Shown: positions 1 to 5,489 of the stretch, one piece after another
Layout: every line of letters begins with the position of its first letter
How positions within the stretch are numbered: the stretch's first letter is position 1
DNA from: Candidatus Eiseniibacteriota bacterium
GTDB lineage: Bacteria > Eisenbacteria > RBG-16-71-46 > CAIMUX01
Reading direction: 5' to 3'
DNA: 7,257 nt
NCBI GenBank assembly: GCA_020431745.1
Contig: JAGQHR010000146.1
Coordinates: 1 to 7,257 of the forward strand
Position numbers and translations under genes: made by a program
The notes under the pieces: generated by a model
What the model saw: only the letters and a program-made list of their open reading frames with translations
The model's database searches: none
Told to the model about the DNA's origin: nothing

Positions 1-713
1 GCGACTGCCAAGTATCTCAGGAAATCCCGATTCCGGGGCGCGAGCAGCAGCCGGATCGGACCGTCCCGGCGGGCATCGAGAAACGGTGCCAGGAACGGGC
101 CGAGGAACGCGCCCGCGAGCACACCCCACGCGAACCCCTTCACACCGAGGCGTGGGTACAGCAGTACGCCGCCCAGAATCGTCGCGAGGTTGTAGATGAG
201 GGGTGCCAGCGCGGCCGCTCCGAACCGGCCCCGTGCGAAGAGCGTCGCCTTGAGCACGCCGCCGAGCACGAACGCGATCTGGGCAGGAAGGAGGATCCGG
301 ACGATCTCGACCGTGAGCCCGTGGGCCTCCGGGCTGAACTGGGGAAACTGCAGGCGCACCAGCCGATCGGCCTGCCACCACATCACCCCGGTCAGAACGA
401 CGACCAGAAGCCCCAGATTTCCCAGGATCGTGCCGAGCAGACGGGCCGCGGCAGCCTCTCCCCCGCGGTTGAGGGCCCGGGTGTAGAAGGGCAGGAAGCC
501 GATCGAGAGGGCGCTCCCCGCCAACAGGTAGTTCAGCCAGTCCGGGAGAACGAAGGCAGCGAAGTAGGCATCGGTCTGCCACCCGACGCCGGCGAAGTAC
601 GCGAGGATGATCTCCCGGCCGTAGCCGAGGATCCGAGAGAGGAGCCCGCTGGCGGCCAACAGCAACGCGGCCTTCCCGATCCCGGTCCACTCCCCGCCTT
701 CCCGATGGCTCAT
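1..713 (-). CDS. murJ: MurJ/MviN-family lipid flippase (N-terminal part, cut by window edge)
   Basis: This minus-strand frame stays open from the ATG at 713-711 to the window edge (237 codons), so the C-terminal half lies outside; complete MurJ proteins are about 500 residues. MurJ flips undecaprenyl-linked peptidoglycan precursor (lipid II) across the inner membrane. The translation is strongly hydrophobic, with successive membrane segments, and carries the family's N-terminal signature: SRILGYGREI (residues 26-35), TDAYFAAF (47-54), then LPDWLNYLLAGSALSIGFLP (56-75). Against E. coli MurJ as I remember it, the equivalents of R18, R24 and D39 are kept (R27, R33, D48), while the equivalents of R52 and E57 are replaced by N61 and G66, a pattern like the LAGGALS form of many other phyla. 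The start is chosen because the signature begins about 25 residues later; no good Shine-Dalgarno precedes it. It is divergent from the MarR-yceI unit. A paralogous MOP-type lipid flippase is the main alternative. Confidence 0.92.
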   Translation of the reverse strand, partial: MSHREGGEWTGIGKAALLLAASGLLSRILGYGREIILAYFAGVGWQTDAYFAAFVLPDWLNYLLAGSALSIGFLPFYTRALNRGGEAAAARLLGTILGNLGLLVVVLTGVMWWQADRLVRLQFPQFSPEAHGLTVEIVRILLPAQIAFVLGGVLKATLFARGRFGAAALAPLIYNLATILGGVLLYPRLGVKGFAWGVLAGAFLGPFLAPFLDARRDGPIRLLLAPRNRDFLRYLAV

Positions 714-721
714 GGGCGCGG

Positions 722-727
722 AGTATA
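722..727 (-). promoter_or_regulatory. Possible -10 box for murJ, suggesting a leaderless mRNA
   Basis: On the minus strand TATACT (five of six bases of the sigma-70 consensus) ends only eight bases before the murJ ATG. Transcription starting about seven bases downstream would leave almost no leader, which fits the absence of a Shine-Dalgarno. No convincing -35 lies 17 bases upstream (CGACGA). A perfect TTGACA does occur further up on the same strand (783-778), but with no -10 at proper spacing. Tentative. Confidence 0.3.
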
Positions 728-776
728 GACCCTGCGGGAACGCTTCGTCGGGAACCAATCCCCGCCCGAGGAATAT

Positions 777-788
777 TTGTCAAAACAA
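777..788. promoter_or_regulatory. Secondary inverted repeat TTGT-N4-ACAA, possible weak operator
   Basis: TTGTcaaaACAA is a short inverted repeat with 4-base arms. It shares the TTGTC/GACAA half-site of the better palindrome at 813-827, centre to centre about 37 bases. It sits in the AT-rich stretch (about 770-835) between the divergent murJ and MarR genes. A 4-base arm can arise by chance, so it is listed mainly because of the shared half-site. Confidence 0.3.
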
Positions 789-812
789 CTTTTCACTAGA
801 AAAAGCATGTTG

Positions 813-827
813 CGACAATTATTGTCG
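813..827. promoter_or_regulatory. Perfect 15-bp palindrome, candidate operator of the MarR-family regulator
   Basis: CGACAAT-T-ATTGTCG is a perfect inverted repeat with 7-base arms around one central base, 49 bases upstream of the MarR-family start codon at 877. MarR dimers typically bind palindromes of about this size in their own promoters, and the site lies in the only strongly AT-rich patch nearby. A possible promoter overlaps it (TTTTCA at 790-795, 18-base spacer, GACAAT at 814-819), so binding there would block transcription. Assignment to this regulator is inferred from position and symmetry. Confidence 0.55.
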
Positions 828-862
828 AGGCATCGTTAGCTGGACGTCGGGGTACGCGCGGC

Positions 863-868
863 AGGAGA
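863..868 (+). promoter_or_regulatory. Ribosome binding site fixing the MarR-family gene start at GTG 877
   Basis: AGGAGA lies eight bases before an in-frame GTG at 877. The frame is open back to an ATG at 712, but that extension would translate the AT-rich regulatory region and give an atypical Cys/Asn-rich leader, so the GTG is the better start. Confidence 0.7.
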
Positions 869-876
869 AGCCATCG

Positions 877-1407
877 GTGAGGACGGATTCGGGACGAAGC
901 ACGGCGGACGGCTCCCCGGGAATCCCGGACTCGCTCCTTTTCGAGTCGATGGTCCGTGTGGCGGACCTGATCAGTCGCAAGGTATCCGCCGCCCTGACCG
1001 AGGACGAGCTCAGCCTTTCGCAGTACCACCTGCTGCGGATCCTCTCGCGGGTCCCGCACGCGAGGTTGGAGACGACCGAGGCGGCCCGTCGTGTTCCGAG
1101 CCACGCCCCGAACGTGACCCGGCTCGTCGATCGTCTGGAGGCGCGCGGGCTCCTGCGCCGTCAACGGTGCGACGAAGATCGGCGAGTCGTCTGGGTGAGC
1201 CTGACGGAAGCGGGCACGAATCTGCTGCGACGCCTTTCCGGTGCGGTCGAGGCCGCCGCCGGAGATGCCTTGGGCCCCCTGGGCACGCAAGATCGGCGCC
1301 TCTTGAGCGAGTTGTTGAACCAGCTCCAAATGTCGCTGGACACGGAGCACGGAACGAGTGGATGGATCGATGACCCGTGCGGGGCGGAACCGTCCCGCCG
1401 TACCTGA
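877..1407 (+). CDS. MarR-family transcriptional regulator
   Basis: A 176-residue protein with the MarR winged-helix layout: a dimerisation helix (about residues 20-44), LSQYHLLRIL (47-56) entering the DNA-binding domain, a helix-turn-helix (about 66-91) whose recognition helix reads NVTRLVDRLEARG (79-91), the wing with the family's D-x-R signature (CDEDRRVVWVSLTEAG, 98-113), and a long C-terminal helix. MarR proteins are cytoplasmic dimers that usually repress their own operon and release DNA on binding a small ligand or on cysteine oxidation. C98, at the base of the wing, is the cysteine most likely to matter if sensing is redox-based, but there is no N-terminal cysteine of the OhrR kind. 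The start is the GTG with AGGAGA in front; a longer form from 712 is unlikely. yceI follows 18 bases later, so the two are probably co-transcribed and repressed from the palindrome at 813-827. The ligand is unknown. Confidence 0.9.
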   Translation: MRTDSGRSTADGSPGIPDSLLFESMVRVADLISRKVSAALTEDELSLSQYHLLRILSRVPHARLETTEAARRVPSHAPNVTRLVDRLEARGLLRRQRCDEDRRVVWVSLTEAGTNLLRRLSGAVEAAAGDALGPLGTQDRRLLSELLNQLQMSLDTEHGTSGWIDDPCGAEPSRRT

Positions 1408-1410
1408 ACA

Positions 1411-1417
1411 GAGGAGA
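1411..1417 (+). promoter_or_regulatory. Ribosome binding site deciding the yceI start (ATG 1426, not GTG 1420)
   Basis: GAGGAGA ends eight bases before the ATG at 1426 but only two before the in-frame GTG at 1420. The ATG also starts a textbook signal peptide (MKK followed by a hydrophobic core), so the ATG is preferred. Confidence 0.8.
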
Positions 1418-1425
1418 TCGTGAAC

Positions 1426-2004
1426 ATGAAGAAGGTATTCCTGGGCCTGGTCGTCTCGAGCCTTTTGACCGTGCCTGTTCTTGCACAAGCCGCCACCTGG
1501 GAGATCGATGGCGCGCACACCACCGTAACCTTCAAGGTGCGCCACCTCCTGACCAAGGTGACCGGAACGTTCCAGCAAGTCTCCGGTGAGATCGAATTCG
1601 ATCCGAGCAACCCGACGGCGGGCTCGGCGAGCGTGACGATTCCCGTCTCGAGCATCGATACCCGCAACGAAAAGCGCGACGGCCACCTCAAGAGCGGCGA
1701 TTTCTTCGACGCCGAGAACTACCCCGACCTCACGTTCAAGAGCACCAAGTTCGTGAAGTCCGACTCGGGCCTCAAGATCGAGGGCGTGCTCAACATGCGG
1801 GGCGTGGACAAGCCGGTGACGCTCGATGTCGAGTTCCTGGGATCGCAGGCGGCGATGGGCGGCGAGATCGCCGGGTTCTCCGCCTCGACCAAGATCAACC
1901 GCAACGACTGGGGCATCTCGTGGAACAAGACGCTCGACACCGGCACGCTGCTGGGTGACGACGTCGAGATTCAGATCGACGTGGAGGCGCGGAAGAAGGG
2001 CTGA
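1426..2004 (+). CDS. yceI: YceI-family secreted polyisoprenoid-binding-like protein
   Basis: A 192-residue protein of normal length for YceI. Residues 1-22 form a Sec signal peptide (MKK, hydrophobic core, AQA cleavage site before A23), so it acts in the periplasm. The mature part is a complete YceI domain: W25 to H40 (WEIDGAHTTVTFKVRH), the central SIDTRNEKRDGHLKSGDFF stretch (76-94) then NYPDLTFKST (98-107), GVDKPVTLDVEF (126-137), and the terminal strand block with NRNDWGISWNK (158-168). YceI proteins are lipocalin-like barrels; a characterised Thermus homologue binds a polyisoprenoid in its hydrophobic cavity. The E. coli protein is induced by high pH, but its physiological role is unclear. 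The position directly after a MarR gene implies regulated expression, perhaps under envelope or chemical stress, which is inference. The divergent neighbour is a flippase for undecaprenyl-linked precursors, which makes a shared isoprenoid theme conceivable. A strong hairpin follows the stop codon. Confidence 0.95.
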   Translation: MKKVFLGLVVSSLLTVPVLAQAATWEIDGAHTTVTFKVRHLLTKVTGTFQQVSGEIEFDPSNPTAGSASVTIPVSSIDTRNEKRDGHLKSGDFFDAENYPDLTFKSTKFVKSDSGLKIEGVLNMRGVDKPVTLDVEFLGSQAAMGGEIAGFSASTKINRNDWGISWNKTLDTGTLLGDDVEIQIDVEARKKG

Positions 2005-2032
2005 GCGATCCCGCGCGTTTCGCGATCAAGTC

Positions 2033-2062
2033 GACGCCGGTTCCCCACCAGGGGCCGGCGTC
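2033..2062. terminator. Strong bulged hairpin between convergent genes, likely bidirectional terminator
   Basis: GACGCCGG (2033-2040) pairs perfectly with CCGGCGTC (2055-2062); inside, CCCC (2043-2046) pairs with GGGG (2051-2054) around an ACCA loop. The result is a 12-bp GC-rich stem with one two-base bulge. It lies 28 bases after the yceI stop and overlaps the last two bases of the stop codon of the convergent regulator. The following T-rich stretch on the plus strand is short (ACTTCTT), and the minus side is poorer, so termination may be imperfect or Rho-assisted. Confidence 0.65.
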
Positions 2063-2759
2063 ACTTCTTGGGTGCGGATTCCGCCGGCCGCACGCGATAG
2101 ACGCAGCGATCGCCGCCGGAAAGCAGGTGCGACTCCCGTTCCACCTCGGCCGGGCCCAGCACGGAGCGGAACACCGCCAGCTCTTGATGGCACAGACCCT
2201 GACAGACGGTGGCGGCGGTGCAGATCGGACAGTGGTGCTCGATGAGGAGGAAGGTGCCGTCGGCTTCCGCTCGCACCTCCGCGAGATACCCCTCTTCGGT
2301 CCGCTGCCGCGCGAGCGTCCGGAGGCGGGCGTGCAGTGAGCGCTCCCGCCCCAAAAGGGTGTGATAGGTTTCCCGCTGCCGCTCCGCACGCGCTTCCAGC
2401 ATCCGCTTCACGGCCTCCTCGCCGAGAGACCGGCGCATGGCGTCGAGCAGCGAAACCGCCAGATCGCCATGGCGATCCGGAAACAGGCCGGTCGTGAGCG
2501 CAGTGGTGCGCCACCGGGTCGGCGGACGGCCGCGGGATCGAGCTCCGTCAGGATCGGAGTCGCACGCCCCGTCGACCTGTTCCTCGACGAGCCCCTTGGA
2601 TTTGAGGTCCTGAAGGTGCTGCCGCACAGCCACATCCGAAATCTCGAGAGACGCCGCGAGCATCGGCGCGGTCGCCTCACCCGAAGACTTGAGCAGCTCG
2701 AGGATGCGTCGCTTCGTGTTGGAAGCACGCTCCGAGGCCAAAGGATCCCGTTCCACCAT
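2061..2759 (-). CDS. SufR/DeoR-like winged-helix regulator with C-terminal cysteine cluster
   Basis: A 232-residue protein. Residues 15-61 form a helix-turn-helix (TKRRILELLKSSGEAT, then ISDVAVRQHLQDLKSKGLV, a typical recognition helix and turn). The middle has the GRPPTRW wing (about 78-84) and LFPDRHGDLAVSLLDAMRRS, close to the LFPDRY-x-ELA stretch of SufR-type regulators. The C-terminal domain holds five cysteines: C177, C180, C186, C190 and C219, in HHCPICTAATVCQGLC and GGDRCVYRV. The C177-X12-C190-X28-C219 arrangement resembles that of SufR, the iron-sulfur-cluster repressor of suf operons, so metal or Fe-S sensing is plausible. No suf gene is in view, so the target is unknown. The start is the ATG just before MVERDPLAS; the frame runs further upstream but the extension lacks domain character. 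The Shine-Dalgarno is weak (AGG four bases away). It follows the DUF5916 gene on the same strand after 101 bases and converges on yceI. Confidence 0.87.
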   Translation of the reverse strand: MVERDPLASERASNTKRRILELLKSSGEATAPMLAASLEISDVAVRQHLQDLKSKGLVEEQVDGACDSDPDGARSRGRPPTRWRTTALTTGLFPDRHGDLAVSLLDAMRRSLGEEAVKRMLEARAERQRETYHTLLGRERSLHARLRTLARQRTEEGYLAEVRAEADGTFLLIEHHCPICTAATVCQGLCHQELAVFRSVLGPAEVERESHLLSGGDRCVYRVRPAESAPKK

Positions 2760-2766
2760 GGAGCCT

Positions 2767-2781
2767 AGGTTTCCACAACCT
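2767..2781. promoter_or_regulatory. Short inverted repeat AGGTT-N5-AACCT in the leader of the SufR-like gene
   Basis: AGGTT (2767-2771) and AACCT (2777-2781) are perfect 5-base arms around TCCAC, beginning eight bases upstream of the regulator's ATG. A second small palindrome, TTTCGAAA, lies at 2787-2794. A repressor binding here would block its own promoter or ribosome access. The arms are short, and I see no confident -10 and -35 pair in the 101-base gap, so this is only a candidate autoregulatory site. Confidence 0.3.
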
Positions 2782-2860
2782 TCCCCTTTCGAAAAGAGAA
2801 TTCGGCCGTGGACTCGACGCCCCGGAACGGCTCGAACCGCTGGGAGCCCTTCGCGCGGGT

Positions 2861-5209
2861 TCAGATCCGGAACAGGTATTGGAGCTTCGCGAACACCTGG
2901 CGTTCGGACTGCCGCCATTGGGCGTCGATTCCCTCATCCACCGGCTCTCCATCGAAGTGCCGGTAGTGGCTGGTCGCGCCCAGGAAGAACATCGTGAACG
3001 GATTGAGCCGATAAGTGACGAGCGGCTCCACGTCGAAGCGCTCGGAAAAGTCGTTGTACTGCAGGATCAGTCGGCAGGACCACTCCCGCGTGAAGTTGTA
3101 GGTCGACCGGGTCCGGAGGATGTAGCCGGCAAAGAGCGTGCTCTCGTCGGCCCGGCTCTTCATCCGGGAGTAGCTCCAGCTGGGCTCGATCCGCAACCGT
3201 TGCGTCGGCTTCAAGGACGCGTTGGCCGACACGTTGAGCTGATTCGCCAGCTCCGGAGCCGAAGGATCGCGATAGATCCCCTTGCCCGTGCTGACGTCAA
3301 ATCCCACGCTGGCCCGTTCTCCGAATCGGGTGTCGGCCCCGGTCGAGAAGACGCGGATCCCATGGATGACCTCGCGATCGGTCCCGAAACGCTCGGAGCT
3401 GATGAGGTACTCGCCGTAGACCGATGTCTGGTGGGGAAACTGGAAGCTGAGGTTCGGGCGGATCCACTCGTCTTCGAAGTGATCGTCGTAGTCGAAGATC
3501 CGGCCGACCGAGGCGCTCACATCCCAGGACAGGAGGAGCCCTCGGTTGGGGTTGAAGGAGAGCCCGTTCCACCAGGTGAGCTGCTTGTAGTCGTTCTGCG
3601 TCGTGAACCCGTTGTCGGTGCGGAAGGCGGGGTCGAACTCCCAATAGTCGAAATCCGAGTTCCAGTTGCGCCCACCCCGCTCGAGGCTGGCGTAAAGACC
3701 ATGTCCCCAGAAGTTCTCACCGTCGAGCGCCACGGTGTGCTTGCCGTCGAAGAGATCGGGCACCCCGTCCTCGTCGAGGTCGCTCTCGTCCTCGGGGATG
3801 AGCGACGGTTCGTCCGGCTCCTCCGTGTGGCTCGCTGCGTACTGCATCTCGACGTGGTAGTTGCGGGACAAGCGGATGTTGGCGTCCGCGCTCAGCACGG
3901 TGCCGGCGCCGCCGGAGTTGATTCGTCGATCGGTGGCAAGCGCTCCGATGTAGGAATCCTGTCCGAAGCTCTGCCGGACCCGCGCAATGTTGCTGACGCT
4001 GAACCCCAGCGGGACGAGGATGCTGCGTTCGGAGAGGGGCACGAGCAACGGCGAATCGTCGTCCCGACCCACCAGGTACAACATGCTGGTGCGGCCCAGC
4101 TGTCCGGTCAGCTTGCCTGCGACCGAAGGATTGTTGATCGAACGCGTATAGATCGCGTCGATCCAGGTGTTGTAGAGATCGCTCCCTTCCTGGAAGAACG
4201 GGCGACGCTCGTCGTAGAAGAGCGCGAAGGTGCGGTTGACGTCGATCTGCGCCGCGTCCGATTCGATCTGACTGAAGTCCGGATTGAGCGTCGCTTCGGC
4301 GGAAATGCTGGAGGTGATTCCGTACCGGGCGCTGAGCCCGGCCGAGCCGTCCAGCTTGTCGTTCTCGAAGCGCATCGCCGGATCACCCGCGTCCAGCAGC
4401 GAGCCCGCTTGGTATCCGATCGCGCTCGCGATGAGCTCGAGGTTGCTGCTCGGCGAGATGTCGCGAACCCCGGTGAGATAGCCCCATTGGCACATCCAGC
4501 AGGGATCGTCTCGGTTCTGCGCGGCCCAGGAGTAGCGCCGGCGGACATCGCGCTGATGATCGCGCCAGAAGTTGAGGCGCCAACGCTGCTCCGGACGGTC
4601 TTCGAAGCGGAGGCTGGAGAACGGAATCGCCAGCTCCACCTGGTATCCGTGATCGGTGATCTTGCCCTGCGACTGCCAGATCAGATCGAATCCGGAATCC
4701 TCGTTGCCGTCGCTCAGGACCCGCAGATCCCCTTGGATGCCCCACGGATTGACGAAGATCTCGTAGCCCCACTGCAAACTTCCGTAGGTGTCGAGCATGA
4801 TGCCGAAGTAGTCGTCGGTCCAGATGTTGTCCCGCTCGCGGAGGGACACCCGGACCGTGCTCGGGTCGTCGTCGGCGATCAGCGCGACGTAGAGATTGAC
4901 GTCGTCGTAGGTCACGAGGGCCCGGGACGAAACCGGCGGCTCGGTCTGGTCCCCGGGACTGACTTCGACGAAGCCGTCGGCGACCGCCGCGTCTCGCCAG
5001 CCGGGATCATCCAGTGATCCGTCGATCTGGATCGTTCCGGTCGTTCGGTGGATGTCCAACGTGGGCTGGAAGTGGGGCTCGACCGCGTGGGCACCGGTGG
5101 TCATGAGCGTTGCGACCAGCGCGCCTGCAACCGCTCCGGCCGCGCGGATCCGCCGTCGCGGATCGGTACGGCGTTCCGGGACAGACACGACGAAGGTGTG
5201 AAGCAACAT
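2861..5209 (-). CDS. CBM9-like/DUF5916 outer-membrane beta-barrel protein
   Basis: A 782-residue exported protein. It has a long basic n-region (RRRIR, 18-22), a hydrophobic core and a cleavage site near GAHA (39-42). Residues about 55-245 match a carbohydrate-binding family 9-like beta-sandwich: QIDGSLDDPGW (61-71), LYVALIADDDP (106-116), DDYFGIMLDTYG (132-143), FSSLRFED (197-204). Then comes the DUF5916 region with its typical FYDERRPFFQEGSDLY (331-346). From about 400 on, alternating aromatic and polar strands continue to the end (KLQYLFRI), as in an outer-membrane beta-barrel. Domain substrate and transport role are unknown for this family, and CBM9 homology does not prove sugar binding. 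An acidic DEDGVPD segment (479-485) looks like a calcium-binding turn. The CWMC pair (237-240) could form a disulfide. The ATG at 5209 has GGGGG seven bases upstream. It lies 280 bases after the protease gene and 101 before the regulator gene, all on the same strand. Confidence 0.87.
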   Translation of the reverse strand: MLLHTFVVSVPERRTDPRRRIRAAGAVAGALVATLMTTGAHAVEPHFQPTLDIHRTTGTIQIDGSLDDPGWRDAAVADGFVEVSPGDQTEPPVSSRALVTYDDVNLYVALIADDDPSTVRVSLRERDNIWTDDYFGIMLDTYGSLQWGYEIFVNPWGIQGDLRVLSDGNEDSGFDLIWQSQGKITDHGYQVELAIPFSSLRFEDRPEQRWRLNFWRDHQRDVRRRYSWAAQNRDDPCWMCQWGYLTGVRDISPSSNLELIASAIGYQAGSLLDAGDPAMRFENDKLDGSAGLSARYGITSSISAEATLNPDFSQIESDAAQIDVNRTFALFYDERRPFFQEGSDLYNTWIDAIYTRSINNPSVAGKLTGQLGRTSMLYLVGRDDDSPLLVPLSERSILVPLGFSVSNIARVRQSFGQDSYIGALATDRRINSGGAGTVLSADANIRLSRNYHVEMQYAASHTEEPDEPSLIPEDESDLDEDGVPDLFDGKHTVALDGENFWGHGLYASLERGGRNWNSDFDYWEFDPAFRTDNGFTTQNDYKQLTWWNGLSFNPNRGLLLSWDVSASVGRIFDYDDHFEDEWIRPNLSFQFPHQTSVYGEYLISSERFGTDREVIHGIRVFSTGADTRFGERASVGFDVSTGKGIYRDPSAPELANQLNVSANASLKPTQRLRIEPSWSYSRMKSRADESTLFAGYILRTRSTYNFTREWSCRLILQYNDFSERFDVEPLVTYRLNPFTMFFLGATSHYRHFDGEPVDEGIDAQWRQSERQVFAKLQYLFRI

Positions 5210-5489
5210 GGCAATACCCCCGCTTGGCGCGCGCTCGGGCGGGCTGAACCCGCAGGTTCGTCGGTGCGCGCGTTCGAACTCATCTGGCAGGGGCCACCCG
5301 ACCGGCCTCCCAGACCTCAGACGGGTTTCGAGGCCGAAGGGTTCACAAATTTTTTCGCCGCGGCGGGTCGGTAGCCGGGGCTGCGGCGGTTCGAAGGCGC
5401 CGGGAAGGCGCGGGGCACGGAAAAAGCAACGTCCTCCGGGAAACGCGGCGCTTCGGCAGGCGCCGCGTCATGCCCAATGCGGCATCCGA
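5210..5489 (-). other. 280-base intergenic leader before the DUF5916 gene, no gene seen
   Basis: No plausible coding frame with a ribosome site is visible here; frames crossing it are extensions of antisense shadows. It holds the protease terminator candidate (5443-5468), one AT-rich patch (about 5345-5356, AAAAAATTT on the minus strand) and GC-rich inverted repeats near the DUF5916 start: GAACC-CGCA-GGTTC (5246-5259), the overlapping GCGGG-N5-CCCGC (5239-5253), and flanking GCGCGC runs. The overlap allows alternative leader hairpins. No clear -35/-10 pair was found, so the promoter is not assigned. Confidence 0.45.
5443..5468 (-). terminator. Hairpin terminator candidate downstream of the HtrA-type protease
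   Basis: ACGCGGCGC (5443-5451) and GCGCCGCGT (5460-5468) form a perfect 9-bp stem with an 8-base loop, 21 bases past the protease stop codon. On the minus strand the stem is followed by only a few T residues (TTTCCC), so it is a GC-strong hairpin with a weak U tract. It would separate the protease transcript from the DUF5916 gene. Confidence 0.5.

Noticed and set aside
712..876. An N-terminal extension of the MarR-family protein from ATG 712
   Set aside because: It would translate the AT-rich promoter region and its palindrome and give a Cys/Asn-rich leader not typical of MarR. The GTG at 877 has a well-spaced AGGAGA.
796..1686. A 296-codon minus-strand frame across the MarR and yceI genes
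   Set aside because: It is antisense to two genes with clear motifs and ribosome sites, and has no domain of its own.
2760..2918. An N-terminal extension of the SufR-like regulator upstream of ATG 2759
   Set aside because: It would overlap the end of the DUF5916 gene, and the extra residues lack domain character; the helix-turn-helix begins soon after the chosen ATG.
2879..5017. A 712-codon open frame on the plus strand, antisense to the DUF5916 gene
   Set aside because: Its translation is repetitive, rich in V, R, E, D and P, has no recognisable domain and lies wholly opposite a gene with clear family motifs and a signal peptide. Long antisense frames of this sort are expected in high-GC DNA.
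5347..5356. The T run on the plus strand at 5349-5355 as a terminator tail
   Set aside because: No plus-strand gene ends nearby and no stable hairpin immediately precedes it; on the minus strand it is an A run, at best an AT-rich promoter element.
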